The notes under the pieces are model-generated. The model did no database searches and was not told where the DNA came from. It saw only the letters and a list, made by a program, of their open reading frames with translations. Of a DNA stretch of 64,000 bases, positions 48,786 through 57,316 are shown in pieces. Numbering within the stretch: the stretch's first letter is position 1; the number at the start of each line of letters is the position of its first letter. The position numbers were made by a program, and so were the translations under genes. The DNA is from Cherax quadricarinatus (lineage: Eukaryota > Arthropoda > Malacostraca > Decapoda > Parastacidae), in NCBI RefSeq assembly GCF_038502225.1, contig NC_091298.1, positions 46,407,318-46,471,317 of the forward strand, in the 5' to 3' direction.

Positions 48786-49090
48786 CATGAACGCTATATC
48801 TTGTGGAGGCTGTGACAAAATATATGTAGGTGAAACAGCAAGGAACCTCGAAACACGCCTCAATGAACACATTAACGCATATAAGAATGATAACTTGAAC
48901 AACGCCTGCGTACAACACCGGAATTCCACCAATTACGTCATGAAATTCAATGACGCGTGACTAGTAATCAGAGAGTCTAATTTCTGAAGACGTTAATACC
49001 TTGAATCATTATTGATCGCTGTTCCTAACACAATCAAAGGCAGCTTCATCATCTCTGATGCATTAGCAAAAATCCTGCACAGAACAGTAA
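48786..49090 (+). pseudogene. PLE GIY-YIG endonuclease domain
   Basis: Codes NAISCGGCDKIYVGETARNL, then ETRLNEHINAYKND, QHRNST and a following FNDA, a stop, LVIRESNF, a stop, and YLESLLIAV with a GSFIISDALAKI tail. The CGGC pair, the IYVGETARNLETRLNEH block and the YLESLLI glutamate block identify the GIY-YIG domain with the zinc-binding cysteines typical of Penelope-like elements. A frameshift separates it from the upstream part (the preceding frame ends RDKIEPP and stops), and in-frame stops lie near 48958 and 48985. It is an inactive relic. Confidence 0.85.
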
Positions 49091-49112
49091 ACCCTGCCAT
49101 CACACAGTCTCT

Positions 49113-49364
49113 GCATAACAGAGGAGGAACACTGCATAACAGAGGAGGAACACTGCATAACAGAGGAGGAACACTGCATAACAGAGGATGAACACTGCAT
49201 AACAGAGGAGGAACACTGCATAACAGAGGAGGAACACTGCATAACAGAGGAGGAACACTGCATAACAGAGGAGGAACACTGCATAACAGAGGAGGAACAC
49301 TGCATAACAGAGGAGGAACACTGCATAACAGAGGAGGAACACTGCATAACAGAGGAGGAACACT
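49113..49364. repeat. 21-bp tandem array, 12 copies
   Basis: Unit gcataacagaggaggaacac plus t, nearly perfect (one copy has gatgaac). It lies directly downstream of the PLE endonuclease codons, within the PLE 3' region. The seven-codon period produces spurious Met/Gln/Cys/Ser frames on the minus strand. Confidence 0.97.
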
Positions 49365-49655
49365 GAAACAGACCTCAAATCCAACCACTAACAGAAATAT
49401 TTCTCTAACCTATTTTTATGCTGCCCAAGTAATAGCTTTTATAATCTTTTACTCATGTGCAAGTTGATTGTTCTTCCAAACTGTATTATTACTACTAATA
49501 TTACTAATACTACTACCAATAGTATTACACCACAATCTAAGCCTATATATATCCTCTGTGTCCATATATTATATGTAACGGCTTGATAAAGCTTCTGGAG
49601 AGTGAAAAGTTGCCACAAAATGTCACATTAGTTGCACTTGTGGCCTTTACCTAAC

Positions 49656-49794
49656 AAGTGAACTAGATACACAAATAACCCGCACATAAAAGAGAGAAGC
49701 TTACGACGACGTTTCGGTCCGACTTGAACCATTGACAAAGTCACACTAACAGAGGTGGAGCAGGACGGCTATATATAGGCAGGAAGAGGTGGAG

Positions 49795-49857
<63 letters not shown>

Positions 49858-50649
49858 CAAGAATTGTATATAATACCGACAAGATGAAATTAAGACACAT
49901 GCACAACACCTGGGCATCACCATCGTAGACGTTTCGCCATCCAGCCAGCCACTGGATGGCGAAACGTCCACAACAAAGACAACCAGACGCCGCACATGTG
50001 TCTTAATTTCATCAGTAGTTGTAGTAGTAGTAGAAGAAGAAGAGGTAGTAGTAGTGATAGTGGTAGAAGTGGGAAATAAGGATGACGAGCCAGTCAAAAA
50101 CAAAGGAAGGGGAGCACTGCAAGAGAGCTAGATGCCCACAGAGGGAGAGCAAGCGAAAAGTCTACGATGGTGATGCTCGGGTGTTGTGCATGTGTCTTAA
50201 TTTCATCTTGTCGGTATTATATACAATTCTTGTACTACTACTACTACTACTACCACCTCCACCTCTTCCTGCCTATATACAGCCGTCCTGCTCCACCTGT
50301 CCCTTCCTCCCCGCTCACCCCACCGAGTTCCAACAGAAGAGCCTGAATTTCTCTTCTCAATATCTGTCCCACGATCGCCTCGCTGCTGGGTTAAGCCCTG
50401 GCTCTATTTCTACGACTAAGAACACTCCTCTCCAGCACTGTTCTTCGTCTGTCCCGTCTTCCCCGCTCATCCCATTTGGGATCTTACCTGAACTTTCGTT
50501 CGTTCGTTCGTACCTGTTAGTGTGACTTTGTCAATGGTCCAAGTCGGACCGAAACGTCGTCGTAAGCTTCTCTCTTTTATGTGCGGGGTATTTGTGTATC
50601 GTTCCAGTCACGGTATTGTGCCTTTTTGTTATTTAAGTGAACTAGATAC
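49656..50649. mobile_element. 964-bp compound hammerhead foldback with 15-bp target duplication
   Basis: AAGTGAACTAGATAC at 49656-49670 and 50635-50649 brackets the element 49671-50634. The left end is an antisense PLE end (acgacgtttcggtcc at about 49705) and the right end the sense version (ggaccgaaacgtcgtcgtaa at about 50547) with tail cggtattgtgccttttt. Left and right halves are inverted copies around a (TAG)n tract (49795-49857), with a second inverted PLE-end pair nested at about 49852-50240. On its right the target is LINE-A (SELDTAKAVGPD codons). Confidence 0.85.
49928..49968. repeat. 17-bp palindrome carrying two opposed GAAACGTC boxes
   Basis: gacgtttcgccatccag (49928-49944) and its exact complement (49952-49968) enclose a 7-base loop. 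It is the core of the nested foldback, equivalent to two ribozyme-type 3' halves placed head to head. Confidence 0.92.
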
Positions 50650-51009
50650 CGCAAAGGCGGTGGGACCGGATATCTCTCCATGGGTCCTTAAAGAGGGAGC
50701 AGAGATGCTGTGTGTGTCACTAACAACACAATCTTCAGCACATCCATTGAAACTGGGCAACTATCTGAGATGTGGAAGATGGGAAATGTAGTCCAAATTT
50801 TTAACAAAGGTGATAGATACGAGGCATTAAACTACAGACCAGTGTCACTGACGGGTATAGTATGCAAAGTCATCTAGAAGAATATCAGGAGGAGAGTGGT
50901 GGAGCACCTAGAAAGGAATGAGCTTATACACGACGACCAGCATGGTTTCAGGGAAGGGAAATCCTGTGTCAAAAACCTACTCGAGTTTTATGACAAGGTA
51001 ATGGAAGTA

Positions 51010-51075
<66 letters not shown>

Positions 51076-52245
51076 TAGATTGCATTTTCTTGGAATGCAA
51101 GAAGGCTTTCGACACAGTTCCTTACAAGAGATTAGTGCAAAGGCTAGAGGATCAGGCATGCATAATAGAAAAGGCACTGCAATGGATCAGAGAATATTTG
51201 ACAGGTAGGGAACAACGAGTCATGGTATGTAACGAGGTGTCAGAGTGGGCGCCTGTGACGAGCGTGATTCCACAGGGGTCAGTCCGAGGACCGGTGCTGT
51301 TTCTGGTATATGTGAATGGCATGATGGAACGGATAGACTCAGAGGTGTCCCTGTTTTCAGATGATGTGAAGTTAATGAGGAGAATTCAATCGGATGAAAA
51401 TCAGGCAGGACTACAAAGGGACCTAGACAGGCTGCAAGTCGGGCCCAGCAACTGGCTGCTGGAATTTAACCCCACCAAATGGAAAATCATAAAGATTGGG
51501 AAAGGGGAAAGAAGACCGCAGACAGATTACAGGTTAGGAAGCCAAAGACTACAAACCTCACTCAAGAAAAAGGATCTTGGGGTGAGTATAATAACGAGCA
51601 CATCTTTTGAGGTGCACATCAACTGAATAACTGCTGCAGCATATGGGCGCCTGGCAAGCCTATGAGTAGTGTTCCGACACCTCAGTAAAGAAACAATCAA
51701 GACGCTGTACATCGTGTAATTTAAGTCCACATCGGAGTATGCAGCACCAGTTTGGAACGCACACCTCGTCAAGCACGTCAAGAAATTTGAGAAAGTGCAA
51801 ATGTTTGCAATAAGATTAGTCCCAGAACTAAGGGAAATGCCCTACGACGAAAGGTTAAGGAAAATCGACCTGACAACACTATAGGACCGGAGGGATGGGA
51901 GGACATGATAACTACATATAAAATACTGCGAGGAATTGACAAGGTGGACAAAGACAGGATGTTCCAGATATAGAACAAAGCAACAAGATGTCACAATTGG
52001 AAGCTGAAGATTCAGGTGACTCACAGGGATGTTAGGAAGTATTTCTTCAGTCATAGAGCTGTCAGGAAATGGAATAGTTTGGAAAATGACATAGTGGATG
52101 CAGGATCCATACATAGCTTTAAGAGGAGGTATGATAGAGCTCATGGAGCAGGGAGAGAACCTTCTAGCGACCAGTAAAGAGGCGGGGCCAGGAGCTATGA
52201 ATTAACCCCTGCAACCACAAATAGTTAAGTACAATTAGGTGAGTA
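50650..52245 (+). mobile_element. LINE-A pseudocopy with GA expansion
   Basis: Codes, with interruptions, KAVGPDISPWVLKEGAEMLC, LNYRPVSLTGIVCKV, HGFREGKSCVKNLLEFYDKV, LECKKAFDTV, PQGSVRGPVLFLVYVN, a changed FSDDVKLM and the C-terminal region, ending with ttaggtgagtac and a CA run. A (GA)n tract at 51014-51070 has grown exactly where the family has a native agagagag, disrupting ORF2. Several stops follow. Confidence 0.9.
51014..51070. repeat. (GA)n grown inside LINE-A ORF2
   Basis: About 55 bp of GA repeats located between the codons for VRRE and GWVDC, where other copies in the window have only agagagagagg. Confidence 0.95.
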
Positions 52246-52263
52246 CACACACACATACACACA

Positions 52264-53011
52264 TAAGGATAATTCAATCGGAGGAGGAGGACCAGGCAGG
52301 ACTAAAGGGATCTAGACAGGCTACAAGCGTAGTTCAGCAACTAGCTCCTGGAGTTCAACCCCACTAAATGCAGTCTTGAAGATCGGGGAAGGGCAAAAAG
52401 ACCGCAGACAGAGTACAGTCAAAGAGGCCAAAGACTACAAACCTCACTCAAGGAGAAGGATCTTATGGTGAGTAAAATACCGAGCACGTCTCCTGAGGCA
52501 TACATCAACCAAATAACTACTGCAGCATATGAACACCTAGAAAACCTAAGAATACCATTCCGACATCTCAGTAAGGAATGTTTCAGGTGTCTGTACACCG
52601 TGTACGCCAGGCCCATATTAGAGTATGTAGCACCAGTTCTATGAGAAGGTGACAGTAGTAAGACAAGAGAGAGAGAGAGAGAGGTGGGCAGATTGCGTTT
52701 TCATGGACTAAAAAGAATTTTGATACAGTTCCACACAAGAGATTAGTGCAAAAGCTGGAGGACCAGACAGGTGTAACAGGGAAGGCACTGCAATGGATCA
52801 GAGAATACCTGACGGGAAGGCAGAAGCGAGTCATGGTGCGTGATGAGGAGTCACAGTGGGCGCCAATGACGAGCGGGGTTCCACAGGGATCAGTTCTAGG
52901 ACCGATATTGTTTCTGGTATATGTGAATGACATGACAGAAAGAATAGACTCAAAAGTGTCCCTGTTTGCAGACGATGTGAAGTTAATGAGGAGAATTCAG
53001 TAGGAGGAGGA
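52264..53011 (+). mobile_element. Rearranged LINE-A fragments
   Basis: A fragment from the post-palm region (RIIQSEEEDQAGL-like) to YVAPVL at 52640 is joined to an upstream family segment starting YEKVTVVRQERE. That segment continues through LEDQTGVTGKALQWIREYLT, SGVPQGSVLGPILFLVYVND and SLFADDVKLMRRIQ to about 53011. The gene order is scrambled, so a local duplication or a second insertion is needed. Confidence 0.85.
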
Positions 53012-53353
53012 TAAGGCTGCATTAGCCAATTCGATTGAGAGGGTAATTGATAAATTGTCTAGGAATTTAAACTGATAGATTATAGAGGTATGGGTGTTTG
53101 TGGGAAACAATCAGGCAGCAGCATTAGGGTTAAAAACAGCAGTTATTACCGGGATACCTCAGGGATATGTTTAAAAGACAATATTCAAAATAAAGTTGCT
53201 AGTAATGGCAAATCAATTGATCAACAAACAAAGAGAGATAGTAGAGGGCAACGAGTGACTAGCTCCCTTAAGGTTTACTATACAAATAGTAGGAGTCTAA
53301 GAAATAAGATAGATGAGCTAAGATTACTTGCAAGTGCAGGTAATATAGATATT

Positions 53354-53713
53354 GGAAACATATACACATATGCAGTTTAATGTGATCCTTTACTGACAAC
53401 GTTTCGCCCACACAGTGGGCTTTTTCAAGTCACACACAGATCTACCTGGGGTGGAAGGTACGGGAGTATTTATTGTCAGGTTCAGAATGTTGAGGTCAGG
53501 TGAAGAATGCTGCATCTGATGATCTACCGGGTGGGGTTATAGAGTCTTGGGTAGCTGGGCAGGGGTATTGGACGAGTTGTGAGTAGACCTTATGCAGTGT
53601 TCTATGTTCTTATGTGGGATAGCGATGAAGAAGTTTCTTGGCAAGTGGTTCAGCTATGTTATAGAAGCCATTGTTCTGGTTGAAATTGTTGGTATTTTAT
53701 ACCATTTATTTTC
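53354..53713 (-). mobile_element. PLE-type insertion in LINE-B with 12-bp target duplication
   Basis: AATATAGATATT at 53342-53353 and 53714-53725 brackets it. Near its left end, on the minus strand, gcccactgtgtgggc is followed by GAAACGTTGTC, the helix-II-plus-GAAAC layout seen at the other PLE ends, though the upstream core reads CTTGAAAAA and is degenerate. A short LINE-B-like tail (atgcagtgttctatgttctt) lies at 53590-53613. Confidence 0.8.
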
Positions 53714-53898
53714 AATATAGATATTATTGGTATAACAGAGACATGGTTCAACCTGAAAGATAGAGAATGCAACATACAGGGTTATAAACTATTCCACACT
53801 GATAGAGTCAACAGGAAGGGTGGTGGAGTGGTGATGTAGGTCAGAGAAAATTTAAACTGCTAAATTAGACACATGTGCAACTCTTGGGTATCTTTATT

Positions 53899-53936
53899 GA
53901 GGAAACGTTTCGCCACACAGTGGCTTCATCAGTCCA
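53899..53936 (-). ncRNA. Hammerhead-ribozyme-like motif, left arm
   Basis: Exact reverse complement of the motif at 54141-54178 (core box complement at 53926-53932). Confidence 0.72.
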
Positions 53937-54140
53937 TACATAGGAGAAACTTGAAGAACAGGAGGAGAATGAGGTAATCAGTCCCTCAACCTTGAGTCGA
54001 TGTGGTCAGTCCATCATATTCTATTCTATTCTATTCTATTCATTCTATTCTATTCAAGATTGATGGACTGACCACATCGACTCAAGGTTGAGGGACTGAT
54101 TACCTCATTCTCCTCCTGTTCTTCAAGTTTCTCCTATGTA

Positions 54141-54178
54141 TGGACTGATGAAGCCACTGTGTGGCGAAACGTTTCCTC
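54141..54178 (+). ncRNA. Hammerhead-ribozyme-like motif, right arm
   Basis: CTGATGA (54145-54151), helix II gccac/gtggc with loop tgt (54153-54165), GAAA (54166-54169), then CGTT and TCC. GGA before the core pairs with TCC after it. Helix III is the palindrome ACGT, so a dimer would be needed for stability. All core boxes match the hammerhead consensus. Confidence 0.72.
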
Positions 54179-54564
54179 AATAAAGATACCCAAGAGTTGC
54201 ACATGTGTCTAATTTAGCAACATGTCGGTTCTCTGAACTATTCATCTACAAAATTTAAACTGTTGTCTTAGACATGATGTAAGATTAGAAACATCGAACA
54301 CAGAATCTGTTGTGACAGAACCAACTAGAAGAAACAGTCTGCTTGACTTGGTTCTTGCCAACAAAGAGTCACTAATTAATAATCTTGAGGATAATGATGA
54401 GCTTGGGGAAAGTGATCACAAATCACTTAGTTTCAATATATCATGGAATTACCCAGATAACTGCAATCAAATCTCTGTCCCAGATTTTCGCTTGGCCGAC
54501 TTCATGGGACTGAAAAATTACCTGGGTGGGCTAAATTAGGATGTCCTGACTATGGGTCAGGTAG

Positions 54565-55890
54565 GTGATCTTGGTTGCCAATATGACATATTGGCCTATC
54601 AAAAGAGGGGATAGGCAGTTAAGAAATCAATATATTCAATTAAAGAGAGAAATAAAGAAAGGAATAAAAAAAGCAAAAAGGGATTATGAGGCTAAGGTCG
54701 CAAGGGATTCAGAGACTAACCCAAAAGGGTTCTTTCAGGTATACAGAAGTAAGATTAGGGACAAGATTGGCCCACTTAAGAGTAACTCTGGTCAGATCAC
54801 TGACAGTGATAAGGATATGTGTGAAATTCTCAATACCTACTTCCTCTCAGTTTTCACCCAGGAAAATACTAGCGATATTCCTGAAATAATAGATTATGTA
54901 GAACAGGATGATAATAAACTATGTACGATTGCAGTAACTAGTGACATTGTCCTCAGACAAATAGAGAAACTAAAACCTAACAAATCCCCAGGTCCTGATG
55001 AACTGTTTGCAAGGGTGTTAAAGGAATGTAAAGAGGAACTTAGCATACCTTTAGCTAATCTTTTTAACATATCACTACAAACTGGCATAGTGCCTGATAA
55101 GTGGAAAATGGCAAATGTAATACCTATTTACAAGGCAGGTGACAGGTCCTTGGCTTCAAACTATAGACCAATAAGCCTTACCTCCATAGTGGGAAAAATT
55201 ATGGAATCAATAATTGCAGAAGCAATTCGTATCCATCTTGATAGGCACAGATTTATTAATGAATCTCAACACGGTTTTACAAAGGGGAGTTCCTGTCTTA
55301 CGAATTTACTAACTTTTTTCACTAAGGTGTTTGAGGAGGTACATCATGGTAATGAATATGATATTGTGTATATGGACTTCAGTAAGGCTTTCGATAGAGT
55401 TCCACATCAGAAGCTATTGAGGAAACTTAAGGCACACGGAATAGGAGGAGAAATTTTTTCCTGGGTAGAGGCATGGCTGACAAAGAGGCAGCAGAGAGTT
55501 TGCATAAATGGGGAGAAATCAGAATGGGGGCACGTCACAAGCGGTGTTCCTCAGGGGTCAGTGTTGGGCCCCTTGTTCACAATTTACGTAAACGACATAG
55601 ATGAGGGAATAAATAGCGACATGAGCAAATTTGCTGATGACACACAAATAGGCCGTCCAGTTCATTCTAATGAGGACACTAGAACACTCCAGGATGATTT
55701 GAATAGACTGATGCAATGGTCGGAGAAGTGGCAGATGCAGTTTAATATTGACAAATGCAAAGTTCTAAATGTTGGACAGGAAAATAACCATGCCACATAT
55801 AAACTAAATAATGTAGATCTTAATACTACTGATTGCGAAAAGGATTTTGGAGCTCTGGTTAGCAGTAATCTAAAACCAAGACAACAGTAA
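54565..55890 (+). CDS. LINE-B reverse transcriptase (441 residues, partial ORF2)
   Basis: Non-LTR retrotransposon reverse transcriptase. After a lysine-rich linker (QLKREIKKGIKKAKRDYEAK) come NKSPGPDELFARVLKE (139-154), MANVIPIYKAGD (182-193), NYRPISLTSIVGKIMESII (199-217), QHGFTKGSSCLTNL (235-248), YMDFSKAFDRV (269-279, first catalytic Asp), SGVPQGSVLGPL (326-337) and KFADDTQI (355-362, catalytic Asp pair). The frame ends at KPRQQ because a TGT-like codon became TAA; the family C-terminus continues in frame beyond (ISVRNKANRILGFISRS). The start codon is internal: the endonuclease lies upstream in broken frames. It is a pseudogene copy with intact catalytic motifs. Confidence 0.9.
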   Translation: MILVANMTYWPIKRGDRQLRNQYIQLKREIKKGIKKAKRDYEAKVARDSETNPKGFFQVYRSKIRDKIGPLKSNSGQITDSDKDMCEILNTYFLSVFTQENTSDIPEIIDYVEQDDNKLCTIAVTSDIVLRQIEKLKPNKSPGPDELFARVLKECKEELSIPLANLFNISLQTGIVPDKWKMANVIPIYKAGDRSLASNYRPISLTSIVGKIMESIIAEAIRIHLDRHRFINESQHGFTKGSSCLTNLLTFFTKVFEEVHHGNEYDIVYMDFSKAFDRVPHQKLLRKLKAHGIGGEIFSWVEAWLTKRQQRVCINGEKSEWGHVTSGVPQGSVLGPLFTIYVNDIDEGINSDMSKFADDTQIGRPVHSNEDTRTLQDDLNRLMQWSEKWQMQFNIDKCKVLNVGQENNHATYKLNNVDLNTTDCEKDFGALVSSNLKPRQQ

Positions 55891-56088
55891 ATTAGTGTTC
55901 GCAATAAAGCTAACAGAATTCTTGGCTTCATATCTAGAAGTATAAATAATAGAAGTCCTCAGGTTGTTCTTCAACTCTATATATCCTTGGTTAGGGCTCA
56001 TTTAGACTATGCTGCTCAGAATGGACATAAATGCTCTGGAAAACGTACAGAGGAGGATGACAAAGTTGATCCATGTATCAGAAATCTT

Positions 56089-56250
56089 GGTATAAACCTT
56101 GGTAATAAATACCGACAAGTTGGTTTAGAAAGACACGTAAGCAAACACTATAACATATTTATTAGAAAACGTTTCGGTGATCAAGGTCCCAGGACCGAAA
56201 CGTTTTCTAATAAATATGTTATAGTGTTTGCTTACGTGTCTTTCTAAACC
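56089..56250. mobile_element. Perfect 57-bp hairpin insertion with 12-bp target duplication
   Basis: ATCAGAAATCTT at 56077-56088 and 56251-56262 brackets it inside LINE-B ORF2. Arms 56122-56178 and 56194-56250 are perfect reverse complements with a 15-nt loop. The centre carries aggtcc-aggacc and GAAACGTTTTC, and the core-like gTGATcA deviates from CTGATGA at two positions. The left flank within the element (ggtaataaataccgacaag) resembles the antisense tail of the copy at 56816-57349. Confidence 0.93.
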
Positions 56251-56873
56251 ATCAGAAATCTTCCCTATGAGGATAGACTGAGGTCCCTGAATCTGCACTC
56301 TCTCGAAAGGTGCAGAATTACGGGGGATATAATCGAGGTGTATAACTGGAAAACAGGAATAAATAAAGGTGATGTAAATAGCGTGCTGAAAATTTCCAGC
56401 CAAGACAGGACTCGCAGCAATGGTTTCAAGTTGGAAAAATTCAGATTCAGGAGGGATATAGGAAAGCACTGGTTTTGGTAATAGAGTTGTGGATGAGTGG
56501 AACAAACTCCCGAGTACAGTTATAGAGGCTAAAACGTTGTGTAATTTTAAAAATAGGTGAGTGTGGGTGGGTGTGAGTTGGAACTGACTAGCTTGTGCTC
56601 CTGGGTCTGGTGCCGTGCTCCTTCCTTGAGTGGAGGTGACCAGACTGGGTGGATCATTGGGCTAATCCGGGGGGGATGCATGGACCTGCTCTGCATGGGT
56701 CAGTAGGCCAGTTGCAGTGTTCCTTCTTTCTTATGTTCTTATAAAGGGATCTGGACAGGCTGCAAGCCTAGTCCAGCAACTGGCTCCTGGAGTTCAACCC
56801 CACCAAGTGCAAAGTGAACATCAAAATGGTATACAATACCGACAGGTTGGTAGGTAAGACACATAGGCAACTT

Positions 56874-56919
56874 TATTCCGAAACGTTTCGCCTGCACAGT
56901 AGGCTTCTTCAGTCGAATA
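56874..56919 (-). ncRNA. Hammerhead-ribozyme-like motif, left arm
   Basis: Reverse complement of the right-arm motif with one change in helix II (gcaggc instead of gtaggc, which creates an A-C mismatch). Core complement TCTTCAG at 56906-56912. Confidence 0.68.
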
Positions 56920-57270
56920 CAGAAAGTAGGCAGGAACAGTAGAGATGTGAAGACGATGTAATCAGTCCATCACCCTTGAAGTCGTAGAATTTTGAGGTTG
57001 TCAGTCCCTCAGCCTGGAGAAGTTCAGTTCCATAGTCAGGAAATATCTGAAGATCAAGCGACAGTGCGGAGACTTAAATACTGTCGGAAGGAGAGGTGCA
57101 GAGTAGTAGTAGTAGTGAGAATGTAGCCACTGAGAGGTCAGGTCCCTCTCAGATCCAACAGTTCTCACTTGAAAGGGTTGTCCAAGGTGTTTTCTGTACC
57201 AAGAGGCCATGTGTTGCAGTGTGTGACAAGATGAACATCAAAATGGAATACAATACCTGCCTACTTTCTG

Positions 57271-57316
57271 TATTCGACTGAAGAAGCCTACTGTGTAGGC
57301 GAAACGTTTCGGAATA
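57271..57316 (+). ncRNA. Hammerhead-ribozyme-like motif, best helix I
   Basis: Helix I tattcga (57271-57277) pairs with tcg-g-aata (57309-57316, one bulge). The core CTGAAGA is 57278-57284, helix II gcctac/gtaggc with loop tgt is 57286-57300, GAAA is 57301-57304, and CGTT precedes the predicted cleavage point after 57308. All three conserved elements fit the hammerhead consensus CTGANGA...GAAA...TH. Confidence 0.75.

Larger units (their letters stand above)
48556..49655 (+). mobile_element. PLE 3' fragment: GIY-YIG endonuclease, tandem array, hammerhead-like end
   Basis: Plus-strand fragment with connection-region codons (VAIASSTSIRDKI), the GIY-YIG domain at 48786-49090, an inserted 21-bp array, about 210 bp of AT-rich 3' sequence, and a degenerate hammerhead-like motif at 49580-49616. 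In that motif cttgataaagc is followed by a short helix, GAAAAG and ttgcc; the core deviates from CTGANGA. It shows again the order endonuclease then ribozyme-like end. Confidence 0.78.
53860..54249. mobile_element. Perfect 157-bp foldback with opposed hammerhead motifs, 13-bp target duplication
   Basis: AAAATTTAAACTG at 53847-53859 and 54250-54262 brackets the insertion in LINE-B. Arms 53860-54016 and 54061-54217 are reverse complements with no mismatch that I can find; the 44-bp spacer holds ttcta repeats. The right arm is followed by a 32-bp tail (54218-54249) identical in type to the end of the copy at 25334-25497. Each arm carries one hammerhead-like motif. Confidence 0.93.
53012..56742 (+). 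mobile_element. LINE-B (CR1/L2-like), interrupted by three foldback/PLE insertions
   Basis: Starts with endonuclease-side sequence (SSLKVYYTNSRSLRNKIDEL), resumes after insertions with IIGITETWFNLKDRE and HTDRVNRKGGGVV, then RRNSLLDLVLANKESL and ESDHKSLSFN, the reverse transcriptase (54565-55890) and the C-terminal region. It ends in a long 3' UTR with tail tcttatgttcttat at 56742. Removing the three insertions, each with its own target duplication, restores collinearity. The endonuclease also has an internal deletion near 54262-54300. Confidence 0.88.

Noticed and set aside
49113..49364. Cys/Ser-rich minus-strand ORFs (94 to 131 codons) as small secreted peptides
   Set aside because: They are the 21-bp tandem repeat read in frame; no independent coding evidence.
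53390..53430. Calling the motif at 53390-53430 a full hammerhead
   Set aside because: Helix II and GAAAC are present, but the core reads CTTGAAAAA rather than CTGANGA, so I treat it as a degenerate relative only.
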